Shown piece by piece: positions 41,644 to 50,479 of a stretch of DNA of 64,000 nucleotides. The stretch is from Treponema sp. OMZ 790. Lineage in GTDB: Bacteria; Spirochaetota; Spirochaetia; Treponematales; Treponemataceae. Location of the stretch: positions 1,054,001-1,118,000 of the forward strand of contig NZ_CP051201.1 in assembly GCF_024181285.1 (NCBI RefSeq), given 5' to 3'. Every line of letters begins with the position of its first letter. Within the stretch, counting starts at the first letter, position 1. The position numbers were made by a program, and so were the translations under genes. The notes under the pieces were generated by a model. It made no database searches and had not been told where the DNA came from. It was given only the letters and a program-made list of their open reading frames with translations.

Positions 41644-43215
41644 ATGGAAAAAATAGAAACAATTGTGGCTTTGGATATCGGAACATCCAGCATTCGAGCT
41701 ATACTTTATAACCTTGCAGGTGAAGAACTTTTTTCCTCGCAGGTAAAATATAGCCCCGTTTTTTATAACGATGGGCGTGTAAGACAAAGCCCTACCAGCT
41801 GGGGCTTGTCTTTGATGCTTGTTTTGGGCAAATGTGCTCAAATTATAAATGAAAATCATTATAAGAATCTCGCTATCGCCGTTACTGCACAAAGAGCTTC
41901 GGTTCTATGTATGGATGAAAAAAATAATGTTATGGGCGATGTTCTTATGTGGCAGGAAAAAACCGCTTATGCGGAAACTGATAAGATAATAAAGGAAATT
42001 TCTGAAGCCGATATATATAAAATTACGGGTCTCAGAGCCGATTCTTATTTTTCAATGCCGAAAATCCTTTGGTTAAAACATCACGAGCCTGATATTTTTT
42101 ATAATACCTATAAATTTTTAGGTATTCAAGATTATGTTATTTTCCAACTGACCGGAAAATATATAACGGATCATTCTCAGGCATGCCGCACTATGATGAT
42201 GGATATAAAAACTTGTGAATGGAATGAAGACCTTTTAAAGATCGCCTGTATCAGCAAGGATAAATTGCCTGAACTGGTTTCTCCCGGAAACGTTGTAGGA
42301 AAAATTAGTATTGATACGGCTATGATGACCGGGTTAAATCCCGAAACAGCCGTTGTAATTGTAGGCGGAGATCAGCAAACAGCAGCTATAGGTATGGGAG
42401 TTATCAATGAAGGCTCTATAGAGGCAAATACGGGAACAGGCGCTTTTCTAATAACCCATACCGATAAGCCCGTTTTTCATCCTGAGCGTAAAACACTTTG
42501 CTCAGCCTCCGTTATAAAAGGTAAGTGGGTTGTAGAAGCCGGAATTCTCACAGGAGGAGCCTTGTATCATTGGTTTGGTAAAGAATTTGTACATAGTGAA
42601 GCAGCTTCTCCAACAATGGTAGATTATCCGACCTTGGATAATTTGGTCAAAAGTTCACCTGCAGGAGCAAACGGTATTGTTGCCTTACCTCATTTTAAAG
42701 GAGCTGCTGCACCTTTTTGGGATCCATATGCAAAAGGCGTTTTTTTTAATTTGACATTAGCCAATACAAGGGCCGATATGGCAAGAGCCTTACTTGAATC
42801 TGTGGTTCTGGATATGGGTGAAAATCTTAATCTTATTCAAAGTTTAGTATCTTCAAAATTCCGTGAGGTTATTGTTGCAGGAGGTTTAACTACACTTGAT
42901 ATATACAATCAAATTCAAGCGGATGTATTTAATCTCCCGGTAAGGATGCCGCCGACGGTGGAGGCTACAGCAAAAGGAGCTTTAATTTGTGCAATGGTAG
43001 CTTTAGGTATAGAAAAAGATCACATAAGTGCTTTTTCAAGAGTGGGGAGTGTGAATGAAAAAATTTTTAATCCTATTAAAAATAATGTTACACTTTACGA
43101 AAAAACTTTTGAATTCAGAGATAAGCTCTATAACACATTGGAAAATGGGAATATGTATAAAGAATCTTTTGATTATAATAATTATTTAAGAGATTTAATA
43201 AAAAACGATGGATAA
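41644..43215 (+). CDS. FGGY-family carbohydrate kinase
   Basis: About 523 residues of the sugar-kinase/actin fold. The N-terminal ATP region is VALDIGTSSIRAILYNLAGE. The second nucleotide block is VVIVGGDQQTAAIGMGVINEGS, followed by ANTGTGAFLITHTDKP. The C-terminal signature is AGGLTTLDIYNQIQADVF, the usual FGGY C-terminal pattern. The closest named relatives are xylulokinase- and AI-2-kinase-like; the substrate is not evident. ATG 41644 is my choice; a TTG at 41632 is possible. It should phosphorylate the compound made by the dehydrogenase so that the next gene, an aldolase, can split it. Confidence 0.85.
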   Translation: MEKIETIVALDIGTSSIRAILYNLAGEELFSSQVKYSPVFYNDGRVRQSPTSWGLSLMLVLGKCAQIINENHYKNLAIAVTAQRASVLCMDEKNNVMGDVLMWQEKTAYAETDKIIKEISEADIYKITGLRADSYFSMPKILWLKHHEPDIFYNTYKFLGIQDYVIFQLTGKYITDHSQACRTMMMDIKTCEWNEDLLKIACISKDKLPELVSPGNVVGKISIDTAMMTGLNPETAVVIVGGDQQTAAIGMGVINEGSIEANTGTGAFLITHTDKPVFHPERKTLCSASVIKGKWVVEAGILTGGALYHWFGKEFVHSEAASPTMVDYPTLDNLVKSSPAGANGIVALPHFKGAAAPFWDPYAKGVFFNLTLANTRADMARALLESVVLDMGENLNLIQSLVSSKFREVIVAGGLTTLDIYNQIQADVFNLPVRMPPTVEATAKGALICAMVALGIEKDHISAFSRVGSVNEKIFNPIKNNVTLYEKTFEFRDKLYNTLENGNMYKESFDYNNYLRDLIKNDG

Positions 43216-43237
43216 AATATTTTTATGGGGGTATTCA

Positions 43238-44074
43238 ATGATAACTAATTTAAAAAAATTGCTTTTAAACAGCAAAGGCGGAATTGCTTCTTTTAATACT
43301 GTTGATTTAGAAATGGCAAAAGGCTGTATCTTGGCCGCGGAAGAGCTTGATCGGCCTATTGTTATGGGTGTCGCATCAAGACATTGGGAAATCTTGGGAG
43401 GAAAAATCTTTTTGGCCTCCTTATTGGCTATGGTAAAAGAAGCTAAAGTTCCTATTGCATTGCATTTGGATCATGCTAAACCGGACCAACTCGATATGAT
43501 TAAAGAAGCTATAGAAGGCGGTATGACTTCCATTATGATTGACGGGTCTACCTTGCCTCTGAAGGAAAATATAGAAATTACAAAAAAAGTTATAGAAATT
43601 TGCCATCCTTTGGATATCAGTGTAGAAGCTGAATTAGGAGCTATCATTGGAGATGAAGGAATTGCCAATTTGGTTGACTCATCCAAAACAAAAAAATATA
43701 CCGATCCTAAGGATGCTGAATTTTTTTGTCAAGAAACAGGAGTTGAGGCACTTGCAATTGCAGTAGGCACAGCTCATGGATTGTATAAGGATCCCCCTAA
43801 GCTACAGCTTGAGTTAATTTCTGAAATACATTCTGTAGTTGGAGAAACTTTTTTAGTTTTACATGGGGCAACCGGTATACCGGATGAAGCCATAAAAGAG
43901 TCTGTAAAAAGGGGAATTAGAAAAATTAATTTCTTTTCCGGTCTTTTGCAGGAATCAATGAATACCGTCCGTTTAGTTGAAGATGGAGATAATGATTATG
44001 TAAAATTGAGAAAGGCTATTAGAGAGACTTGCAAAAATACGGCTAAAGAAATTATTGCTCTTTACAATTGCTGA
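43238..44074 (+). CDS. class II aldolase (fructose/tagatose-bisphosphate aldolase family)
   Basis: About 278 residues, a zinc-dependent TIM-barrel aldolase. Metal and catalytic residues are visible: LHLDHAKPDQ (Asp and His), SVEAELGAIIGDEG (Glu), AVGTAHGLYKDPP (His) and VLHGATGIPDEAI (His, in place of the usual HGGSG). The protein is shorter than FbaA but close to the GatY/KbaY size. It most likely yields dihydroxyacetone phosphate or a similar C3 unit from the kinase product. An ATG at 43208 overlaps the kinase stop, but GGGGGT lies 12 bases before 43238 and the family N-terminus fits the latter. The substrate is inferred only. Confidence 0.82.
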   Translation: MITNLKKLLLNSKGGIASFNTVDLEMAKGCILAAEELDRPIVMGVASRHWEILGGKIFLASLLAMVKEAKVPIALHLDHAKPDQLDMIKEAIEGGMTSIMIDGSTLPLKENIEITKKVIEICHPLDISVEAELGAIIGDEGIANLVDSSKTKKYTDPKDAEFFCQETGVEALAIAVGTAHGLYKDPPKLQLELISEIHSVVGETFLVLHGATGIPDEAIKESVKRGIRKINFFSGLLQESMNTVRLVEDGDNDYVKLRKAIRETCKNTAKEIIALYNC

Positions 44075-44119
44075 TTATAAGCCGGTCTTTGTAATCATTT
44101 AAGGTTTATGGAGGTATCT

Positions 44120-45871
44120 ATGAAAAGAAGTTCTTTTAGTTTCATTATTTTATCATTTGTTTTAATTTTATTATCTTGTGTGAGCAATAATGGGAAAATA
44201 ATTAATGAGGAATTAAAGCCGAATAATTTAGTATTTGAAGCAAAACAGATAACCGAATTTAAGAGTGGTAAAACTCTTACTTATAAGTACTATTGTCCTA
44301 AGACTGAAAAAGACAAAAAGAAAACTTATCCATTGGTTGTAATGGCAGGAAATTTTTTTGATGACTATCTGATTGATGAACTTACAAAAAAAATTAACGG
44401 CAAAAAGGAAAATGTCAGTTATATTTTACTGGAAAATACTGACCCTAATTCTTTAATTGCTGTTATAAATGATTTTAGATCTATGAACTATCCTATTACG
44501 GATGATATGATTTACCTTATTGTAAATAATACAAATACCAAATTTATTCCAAAAATAAAGCTTAATTATGAAGCCTTATTTGCCAATATAATTATTTTAG
44601 ATATTACAAAAATTGAAGAATCCATTGATAAATTATTGGCTATAAGACGAGGTATTATTTATAATGCAGTCTTAAAATCGCAAAATATTTTATCTTCTGA
44701 TGAAGATTCTAAATTGGCTGTTGACGGTAAATCAGATACCATTTGGACCGATAGTAAAAAAAGTCTGGAAATCGTTTTTGGGTTTGATAAGATCATGAAG
44801 ATCAGCCGATACAGAATCGATAGTATGCAGCCTATGGGAGCTATAAAATTTGAAGTGTTTATTGGCAATAAATGGCAAACAGCAGATAATTATACTAATA
44901 ATACAACAAATGTAATTGATCGCTGTGTACCAACAATCGAAGCCGATAAAGTTAGATTGGTATTTACAAATAAAGAGCTTGCCATAAAAGAAATAGAAAT
45001 TTTTGCAGAATACAAAATAACGGAAAAATATAAAGTTTCAGAATTTAATTATAAGGGCGTAAAATTACCATACAGACTCTTTATACCGCAAACATTAAAA
45101 CAGCATACTAACATTCCTTTGGTGGTCTTTTTACATGGAAGCGGTCAAAGAGGCTCTGATAATAGGCAGACTTTAGGTGTAACTAAGGCTGAAGGAGCTC
45201 TTATTTGGGCTTATCCTGAAAACCAGAAAAACTATCCCTGCGTAGTTTTGGTTCCGCAAATAGATAAAAACCAACTATGGAGAGATAAAGACGTTATGGA
45301 TGCTTTCTTTAAATTAGTAGAAGACTTGCAAAAAACTTATCCTAACATAGACAAAGATAGGATTTACGGCACGGGCTTATCAATCGGAGCAGAAGGGTTG
45401 GCAAATATGTCAATTGTAAAGCCCGATTTTTTTGCGGCCATGCTACTTGTTGCCGGAGGTCCAAATAATCCGGTGGGAGGCGGTCCTGCTGTAGAAGAAA
45501 CTGTTGTACCTAATGTTGCCAAATTTGCTAATATCCCGATGTGGGAAATGCAGGCATTTGATGATAATATCAGAAGTATAAACTTGACTACTAAAATGAT
45601 AAATGCCTATAGAGACCTAGGTTTTAATCCTAAATTTACGGTTTATCTTCCGGGAGAGACTCATAAAGCCGCAACTAATGCTCATAGTTCTTGGTTGTTG
45701 GCATATAAGGATAACAGGATCTTTTCTTGGCTCTTTAAACAAAATAAAAATAACAGGCTTGCTCCTTTTCCCCAAGCTGTAAGCCGCATTCCTCAACTTA
45801 CTGATGAGGATATATTAAAATTAGCAGAGCCGGGTAAGAATTATGTAGACTTTGATAAAGTTTTTAAATAA
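44120..45871 (+). CDS. exported esterase/peptidase lipoprotein with a discoidin-like domain
   Basis: About 583 residues. The signal peptide ends in lipobox LLSC (Cys near residue 20). Residues about 195-300 resemble an F5/8-type C (discoidin) sugar-binding domain: DSKLAVDGKSDTIWTDSKKS, then AIKFEVFIGNKWQTADNY. Residues about 310-570 form an alpha/beta hydrolase of the 'predicted peptidase' type (COG4099-like): VVFLHGSGQRGSD (oxyanion region), YGTGLSIGAEG with nucleophile Ser in GLSIG, and a late HSSW for the catalytic His. It may release a sugar acid from a host or plaque glycan ester for the GntP route; that link is inference. GGAGG precedes ATG 44120. Confidence 0.75.
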   Translation: MKRSSFSFIILSFVLILLSCVSNNGKIINEELKPNNLVFEAKQITEFKSGKTLTYKYYCPKTEKDKKKTYPLVVMAGNFFDDYLIDELTKKINGKKENVSYILLENTDPNSLIAVINDFRSMNYPITDDMIYLIVNNTNTKFIPKIKLNYEALFANIIILDITKIEESIDKLLAIRRGIIYNAVLKSQNILSSDEDSKLAVDGKSDTIWTDSKKSLEIVFGFDKIMKISRYRIDSMQPMGAIKFEVFIGNKWQTADNYTNNTTNVIDRCVPTIEADKVRLVFTNKELAIKEIEIFAEYKITEKYKVSEFNYKGVKLPYRLFIPQTLKQHTNIPLVVFLHGSGQRGSDNRQTLGVTKAEGALIWAYPENQKNYPCVVLVPQIDKNQLWRDKDVMDAFFKLVEDLQKTYPNIDKDRIYGTGLSIGAEGLANMSIVKPDFFAAMLLVAGGPNNPVGGGPAVEETVVPNVAKFANIPMWEMQAFDDNIRSINLTTKMINAYRDLGFNPKFTVYLPGETHKAATNAHSSWLLAYKDNRIFSWLFKQNKNNRLAPFPQAVSRIPQLTDEDILKLAEPGKNYVDFDKVFK

Positions 45872-46009
45872 TAAGGGAAAAGTCCAGTGAATATAAATTA
45901 TCGTCTTTCAAAGCAAAACTCCCCTTGCTTTTATTAAGGTCATCGTGTATACTTTAGTGAGATAAAAATATAATGCTTAAAGATTTTAGGCTGTTTTAGG
46001 GAGATTAGT

Positions 46010-47371
46010 ATGTATGATTTAATTGTTTTGGGCGGAGGCCCGGGCGGTTATGTTGCTGCCATAAAAGCAGGGAGGGCAGGGTTAAAAACCGCTCTTATCG
46101 AAAAAAACAGGCTGGGAGGAACCTGTCTAAATAAGGGCTGTATTCCTACAAAATACCTTCTTCATACAGCCGAAGTATTCGGCAGCTTTGCCGAAAACGA
46201 CCTGGGTCTTTCAGGTGAAAACTTAAAATACGACATAAACTCCATCTACGAGAAAAAAAATGCCGTTATCGATAAACTTGTAGGCGGAATTGAAAAAATA
46301 ATTGAAAATGCGGGGGTTGATTTTTTTAATGCAGAAGGCAAAATCACTTCAAAATCTTCAGTAAATGTAGACGGAAAAGAACTTGAGTTTAAAAATCTTA
46401 TAATCGCAACAGGCTCTTCCGTATTCGCTCCTCCCATAGCCGGAATCGAAACGGCTTTAACCTCAGACGATATTTTGGGAAAAGAACCGGTCGATTTTAA
46501 GAGCGTCATCATAATCGGAGGCGGCGTTATCGGTGTAGAATTCGCTACAATGTATGCCAATTTAGGAAAAGAAGTAACCATCGTAGAACTTGAAAAAACA
46601 ATCCTACCTCCCTTTGACAGGGATATAGCCATGCAGCAAGCCCTTGTTCTAAAAAAGAAGGGTGTAAAGATAATAAACGGTGCCATGGTTACCAAAATCG
46701 AAAAAACAGGCTGTACCTTCACGCTTAAAGAAAAAGAAGAACATATTACAGCCGATGCCGTAATCGTATGTATCGGCCGAATTGCAGAAATAAAAGACAT
46801 CGGCCTTGACTCTGCCGGAATTGATCATGATAAGAGAGGCATAATCACAGATGCCTGCATGAAAACAAATGTCGACGGTATCTATGCTATAGGAGATGCC
46901 GTAAAGGGAAACGTAATGCTTGCCCACAATGCCGAAAATCAGGGCCACCTTGTTGTCGAAAATATTGTAAACAATACCAAACATGAAAAGCAAGACGTTA
47001 TTCCTTCCTGTGTATACTCCACACCTGAGATTGCAGGTGTAGGTCTTTCGGAAAAAGAGGCGGAAGCTAAGGGCATAGCCGTAAAAATCGGTAAGGTTCC
47101 CATGGGTTCAAACGGAAAATCGGTGCTTTCCGGCTTGGATGTAGGCTTTATTAAGGTTCTCTTTGATCAAGAAGACAGGCTTGTAGGCTGTCAGATGATG
47201 TGCGATTCGGCTACAGATATGATAGGTGCTATCGGAACTCTTGTAACAAACAAGGCAAAGAGGGAAAATATCTTAAAATCCATGTATCCTCATCCGACGG
47301 TAGTAGAAGCATTCTATGAGGCCGTAGAAGATGTCGAAAAGTCGGCTACACACATGATCTATAAAAAATAA
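46010..47371 (+). CDS. lpdA: dihydrolipoyl dehydrogenase
   Basis: FAD enzyme that reoxidises the lipoyl arm of GcvH (L-protein), producing NADH. 453 residues: FAD motif VLGGGPGGYVAAIKAGR, redox disulfide GGTCLNKGCIPTK (Cys pair near residues 41 and 46), NAD motif IIGGGVIGVEFATMYANLG, and the C-terminal interface with His-Pro in YPHPTVVEAFYEAVED. GGGAGATT precedes the ATG. Placed just before gcvT, so it serves the glycine cleavage system, although two hairpins separate it from gcvT. The only lipoamide dehydrogenase in this window. Confidence 0.95.
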   Translation: MYDLIVLGGGPGGYVAAIKAGRAGLKTALIEKNRLGGTCLNKGCIPTKYLLHTAEVFGSFAENDLGLSGENLKYDINSIYEKKNAVIDKLVGGIEKIIENAGVDFFNAEGKITSKSSVNVDGKELEFKNLIIATGSSVFAPPIAGIETALTSDDILGKEPVDFKSVIIIGGGVIGVEFATMYANLGKEVTIVELEKTILPPFDRDIAMQQALVLKKKGVKIINGAMVTKIEKTGCTFTLKEKEEHITADAVIVCIGRIAEIKDIGLDSAGIDHDKRGIITDACMKTNVDGIYAIGDAVKGNVMLAHNAENQGHLVVENIVNNTKHEKQDVIPSCVYSTPEIAGVGLSEKEAEAKGIAVKIGKVPMGSNGKSVLSGLDVGFIKVLFDQEDRLVGCQMMCDSATDMIGAIGTLVTNKAKRENILKSMYPHPTVVEAFYEAVEDVEKSATHMIYKK

Positions 47372-47415
47372 CCATAAGAGAGCTTTAAAAAACTTCAGTT
47401 TTTAAAAATAACCTG

Positions 47416-47446
47416 ACGGCAAGGTTTTAAGAGCTTTGCCGTTTTT
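47416..47446 (+). terminator. terminator after lpdA
   Basis: ACGGCAA (47416-47422) pairs with TTGCCGT (47436-47442), followed by TTTT. An earlier AT-rich stem TTTAAAAA/TTTTTAAA lies at about 47390-47410. Confidence 0.7.
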
Positions 47447-47487
47447 AATTTTTTAATTAAAGCAATATTTTTTTATATATTTTCCTA

Positions 47488-47516
47488 TTGCTTTTCTTTT
47501 ATATCTGGTATACAAT
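47488..47516 (+). promoter_or_regulatory. gcvT promoter
   Basis: TTGCTT (47488-47493), 17-bp spacer, TACAAT (47511-47516), starting a leader of about 60 nt before gcvT. Confidence 0.65.
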
Positions 47517-47521
47517 ATAAC

Positions 47522-47554
47522 TGGTAATGGGTAATTATCAATTACAAATTACCA
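47522..47554. promoter_or_regulatory. nested inverted repeats in the gcvT leader
   Basis: TGGTAAT (47522-47528) pairs with ATTACCA (47548-47554), enclosing GTAATT/AATTAC. Repeated GGTAAT units suggest an operator or leader hairpin for the gcv operon. I see no glycine-riboswitch core here. Confidence 0.45.
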
Positions 47555-47585
47555 ATCACAAATTAATAAATTTAGGAGGGATAAG

Positions 47586-48659
47586 ATGAAAAGAACACCT
47601 TATTATGAAAGTTTGCTCGCCAAAGGCGGCAAGTTCGTTGAGTTCGGCGGATATGAAATGCCTATTCAATTCGCCGGTATTTTAAAGGAGCATCTTGCTG
47701 TACGCAACAATGTAGGACTTTTCGATGTTTCGCACATGGGAGAGTTCTATATTGAAGGAGATAATGCCGAAGCTGCCATAAATGCTCTTATTACAAACGA
47801 CATTCGAGGAATGGCTGACGGAGATGTCCGCTATACTCTTATGTGTAATGAAAAGGGCGGAATTGTAGATGACTTCCTTGTTTACCGCTATAATCAAAAG
47901 AAATTCCTCTTGGTTGTAAATGCCGGAAACCATGACAAGGACTATGACTGGGTAAAAAAACATTTAGATAAGAGCGTTACCTTCACAGACCGCTCACCCG
48001 AAATTGCTCAGCTTGCAATTCAGGGACCCAAGGCTACCGCATTGGTAAAAAAGTTTATTGATGCTTCTGCAATGCCCTCCGCTTATTATACCTTTAAAAC
48101 ATTCCAGTGCCCCAAGGGAGAAGTAATCGTTTCTCAGACAGGTTATACCGGTGAAGACGGTTATGAAATCTACTGCCCCAAAGAATGGGCTATCGAACTT
48201 TTTAATCAGGTTATGAAGGCAGGAGAAGAGTTCGGAATCGAGCTTTGCGGCTTAGGCTGCCGGGACACATTGCGCCTTGAAGCCGGAATGCCCTTGTACG
48301 GCCATGAAATGACTGAAGAAACCTTGGCTACCGAAGTAACCTTAAAACCCTTTATCAAACTTGAAAAAGAAGACTTTATCGGCAAAAAAGCTCTCGAATC
48401 CAATGAAGCTAAAAAAATCCGAAAAGGCTTTAAGATGATTGACCGCGGTATTGCCCGAGATCACGACAAGGTATTCTTAGGAGACAAGGAAATCGGCTAT
48501 GTCACTACAGGAACTTCTTCGCCCTCATTAAAAGTCGGTATCGGACACATGAGAATCGACCGAGGAATTAAGGATGAAGAAGTATTTATCGAAGTACGCG
48601 GTAAAAAGCTCAAGGCTAAAATTGTACCTACAAGCTTTTTAAAAGAAATTAAGGGTTAA
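47586..48659 (+). CDS. gcvT: glycine cleavage system T-protein (aminomethyltransferase)
   Basis: Transfers the methylene group from lipoyl-bound aminomethyl to tetrahydrofolate and releases ammonia. 357 residues: KRTPYYESLLAKGGKFVEFGGYEMPIQF, SHMGEFYIEG with the folate Asp region, LTNDIR-type block LITNDIRGMADGDVRYTLM, QTGYTGEDGYEIY and GLGCRDTLRLEAGMPLYGHE. TTTAGGAGGG precedes the ATG. First of the gcvT-H-PA-PB run; 58 bp to gcvH. Confidence 0.96.
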   Translation: MKRTPYYESLLAKGGKFVEFGGYEMPIQFAGILKEHLAVRNNVGLFDVSHMGEFYIEGDNAEAAINALITNDIRGMADGDVRYTLMCNEKGGIVDDFLVYRYNQKKFLLVVNAGNHDKDYDWVKKHLDKSVTFTDRSPEIAQLAIQGPKATALVKKFIDASAMPSAYYTFKTFQCPKGEVIVSQTGYTGEDGYEIYCPKEWAIELFNQVMKAGEEFGIELCGLGCRDTLRLEAGMPLYGHEMTEETLATEVTLKPFIKLEKEDFIGKKALESNEAKKIRKGFKMIDRGIARDHDKVFLGDKEIGYVTTGTSSPSLKVGIGHMRIDRGIKDEEVFIEVRGKKLKAKIVPTSFLKEIKG

Positions 48660-48673
48660 TTAAAAAGGTTTTA

Positions 48674-48694
48674 TAAGTTTTTACCAAAAACTTA
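48674..48694 (+). promoter_or_regulatory. 9-bp hairpin between gcvT and gcvH
   Basis: TAAGTTTTT (48674-48682), loop ACC, AAAAACTTA (48686-48694). It is AT-only except for one G-C pair at each arm, with no T-run; possibly an mRNA processing or translation-balancing element. Confidence 0.45.
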
Positions 48695-48717
48695 AAAATA
48701 TAAAATAGGAGTTAGAT

Positions 48718-49086
48718 ATGGAAATTAAAGAAGATGTAAAGTATTTGGAATCACACGAATGGTTCAAAAAAGAAGGAAACATCGGTATCATCGGTATCAG
48801 CGATTATGCTCAAGGTGAAATGGGCGATGTCGTATTCATTGAGCTTCCTGAAGTAGGAGATGAAGTTACAGCCGACAAGGCCTGTGCTACAGTAGAATCG
48901 GTAAAGGCCGTTTTCGAAATCATCAGCCCCATGACGGGAAAAGTCGTTGAAATAAACGAAGACCTCTTGGATGCTCCCGAAAAAATCAATGAAGATGCTT
49001 TCGGTGCATGGTTCTTTAAGGTAGAACTTAAAGGAGAGTCTTCAAAATTGATGGATGCAGGTGCATACAAAGGTCTCTGCAAGTAG
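48718..49086 (+). CDS. gcvH: glycine cleavage system H-protein
   Basis: A 122-residue lipoyl carrier. The lipoylated Lys is in CATVESVKAVFEI (near residue 64), preceded by IGISDYAQGEMGDVVFIELPEVGD and followed by the NEDLLDAPEKINEDAFGAWFFKV closing motif. It shuttles the aminomethyl group between P-, T- and L-proteins. TAGGAGTTAG precedes the ATG. The 88-bp gap to gcvPA contains a copy of the dispersed hairpin repeat. Confidence 0.96.
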   Translation: MEIKEDVKYLESHEWFKKEGNIGIIGISDYAQGEMGDVVFIELPEVGDEVTADKACATVESVKAVFEIISPMTGKVVEINEDLLDAPEKINEDAFGAWFFKVELKGESSKLMDAGAYKGLCK

Positions 49087-49100
49087 TATTTGTAAGTAGA

Positions 49101-49152
49101 CTTGATAAACAGTAGGGCAAAAACTGCCTCGCTGTTTATCTTCAAGTTTTGC
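49101..49152 (-). repeat. dispersed hairpin element (copy 3, reversed) between gcvH and gcvPA
   Basis: On the plus strand GATAAACAG (49104-49112) pairs with CTGTTTATC (49132-49140), with inner GGCA/TGCC. On the minus strand it reads CAAAACTTGAAGATAAACAG, matching CAAAACTCGAAGATAAACAG in copy 2 at 19 of 20 positions. Confidence 0.75.
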
Positions 49153-49174
49153 CTTATTTTAATTAGGAGGGTTT

Positions 49175-50479
49175 ATGTCTAACTATATTCCTCACTCCGC
49201 TGAGGAAACAAAAGAGATGCTTGATCTCATCGGCGTAAAATCGATTGACGATTTATACGGCTTTGACTGCAAAGACTGTAAAACAGTTGATGTAGGCGAG
49301 GGAAAGACTCAAGCACAAGTCGAAAAGTTCTTTCAAAATTTAAGCAGTGAAAACACTGTTTTTAAATCCATATTACGGGGTGCCGGAGCTTATAACCACT
49401 ATGCTCCCGCAGCTGTAAGGCACATGGCTTCCAGAGAGGAATTCTTAACAGCCTACACACCCTATCAGCCCGAAATGAATCAGGGCGAACTTCAAGCAGG
49501 TTTTGAATATCAGTCTATGATCTGCGAACTTACCGGAATGGATGTTTCCAATGCCAGCGTTTATGACGGAGGCACGGCTGTAGCCGATGCCATAGTTATG
49601 TCCCTTGGCCGAAAACAAAACAAGGTTTTAATTTCGGAATGTGTTGAACCCAGCTCAATCGAAATTGCTAAAACCTATCTAAGGCACAGCGGCGTAGAAT
49701 TCGTAATGATTCCCCGTGACGGCTATAAAACCGATGTTTCAAAGATTAAAGGTCTTTTAGATGAAACAGTCGGAGCCGTTATTATGCAGCAGCCCAACCG
49801 CTTCGGTACAATCGAAGACTGTGAAGCTGTAGGAAAAATGGTAGAAGGCACCAAAACCCAGTTTGTAATGAGCTGCAATCCTATTTCTTTGGCAATCCTA
49901 AAAACGCCGAAAGAATGCGGTGCTTCAATTGCTTTGGGTGAAGGACAGGCTTTAGGTCTTCCTCTTGGAGCAGGCGGCCCCTATCTAGGCTTCCTTTCTA
50001 CAATCGAAGACAATATGCGAAAAATCCCCGGAAGAATCATCGGACAGTCAACCGACCATGACGGAAGAAGAGCCTTTGTTTTAACTCTTCAAGCCCGCGA
50101 ACAACATATCAGACGCGAAAAAGCAAGCTCCAGTATATGTTCCAATCAAGCGCTTTGTGCTTTAAGAGCTTCAATGTTTATGTCTGCCTATGGAAAAGAA
50201 GGATTAAAAACCGTTGCAAATGTTTCTTTAAGCAATGCGCACTACTTTGCCGATGAGCTTAAAAAAATCGGTTTAACCGTAAAAAATAACGGCGAGTTCT
50301 TCCACGAATTCGTAACGGACGGAAAGGGAAAGGCTGATGCAATTCTTTCAAACCTTGAAAAAAACGGTGTTTTAGGCGGTTTAAAGATTTGTGATGATGC
50401 TATTCTTTGGTGTACAACCGATGTTCTTTGCAAATGCGAACTTGACAAGGCCGTAAAAATTATTAAGGAGGTATTGTAA
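49175..50479 (+). CDS. gcvPA: glycine dehydrogenase (decarboxylating) subunit 1
   Basis: N-terminal half of the split P-protein; with subunit 2 it decarboxylates glycine using PLP. 434 residues: [55 protein letters not shown], then [20 protein letters not shown] and [20 protein letters not shown] precedes the ATG. Its stop overlaps the gcvPB start by one base (TAATG), so the subunits are made in equal amounts. Confidence 0.96.
   Translation: MSNYIPHSAEETKEMLDLIGVKSIDDLYGFDCKDCKTVDVGEGKTQAQVEKFFQNLSSENTVFKSILRGAGAYNHYAPAAVRHMASREEFLTAYTPYQPEMNQGELQAGFEYQSMICELTGMDVSNASVYDGGTAVADAIVMSLGRKQNKVLISECVEPSSIEIAKTYLRHSGVEFVMIPRDGYKTDVSKIKGLLDETVGAVIMQQPNRFGTIEDCEAVGKMVEGTKTQFVMSCNPISLAILKTPKECGASIALGEGQALGLPLGAGGPYLGFLSTIEDNMRKIPGRIIGQSTDHDGRRAFVLTLQAREQHIRREKASSSICSNQALCALRASMFMSAYGKEGLKTVANVSLSNAHYFADELKKIGLTVKNNGEFFHEFVTDGKGKADAILSNLEKNGVLGGLKICDDAILWCTTDVLCKCELDKAVKIIKEVL

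Noticed and set aside
47372..47585. Glycine riboswitch before gcvT
   Set aside because: The leader is AT-rich with simple inverted repeats; I see no tandem glycine aptamer core.
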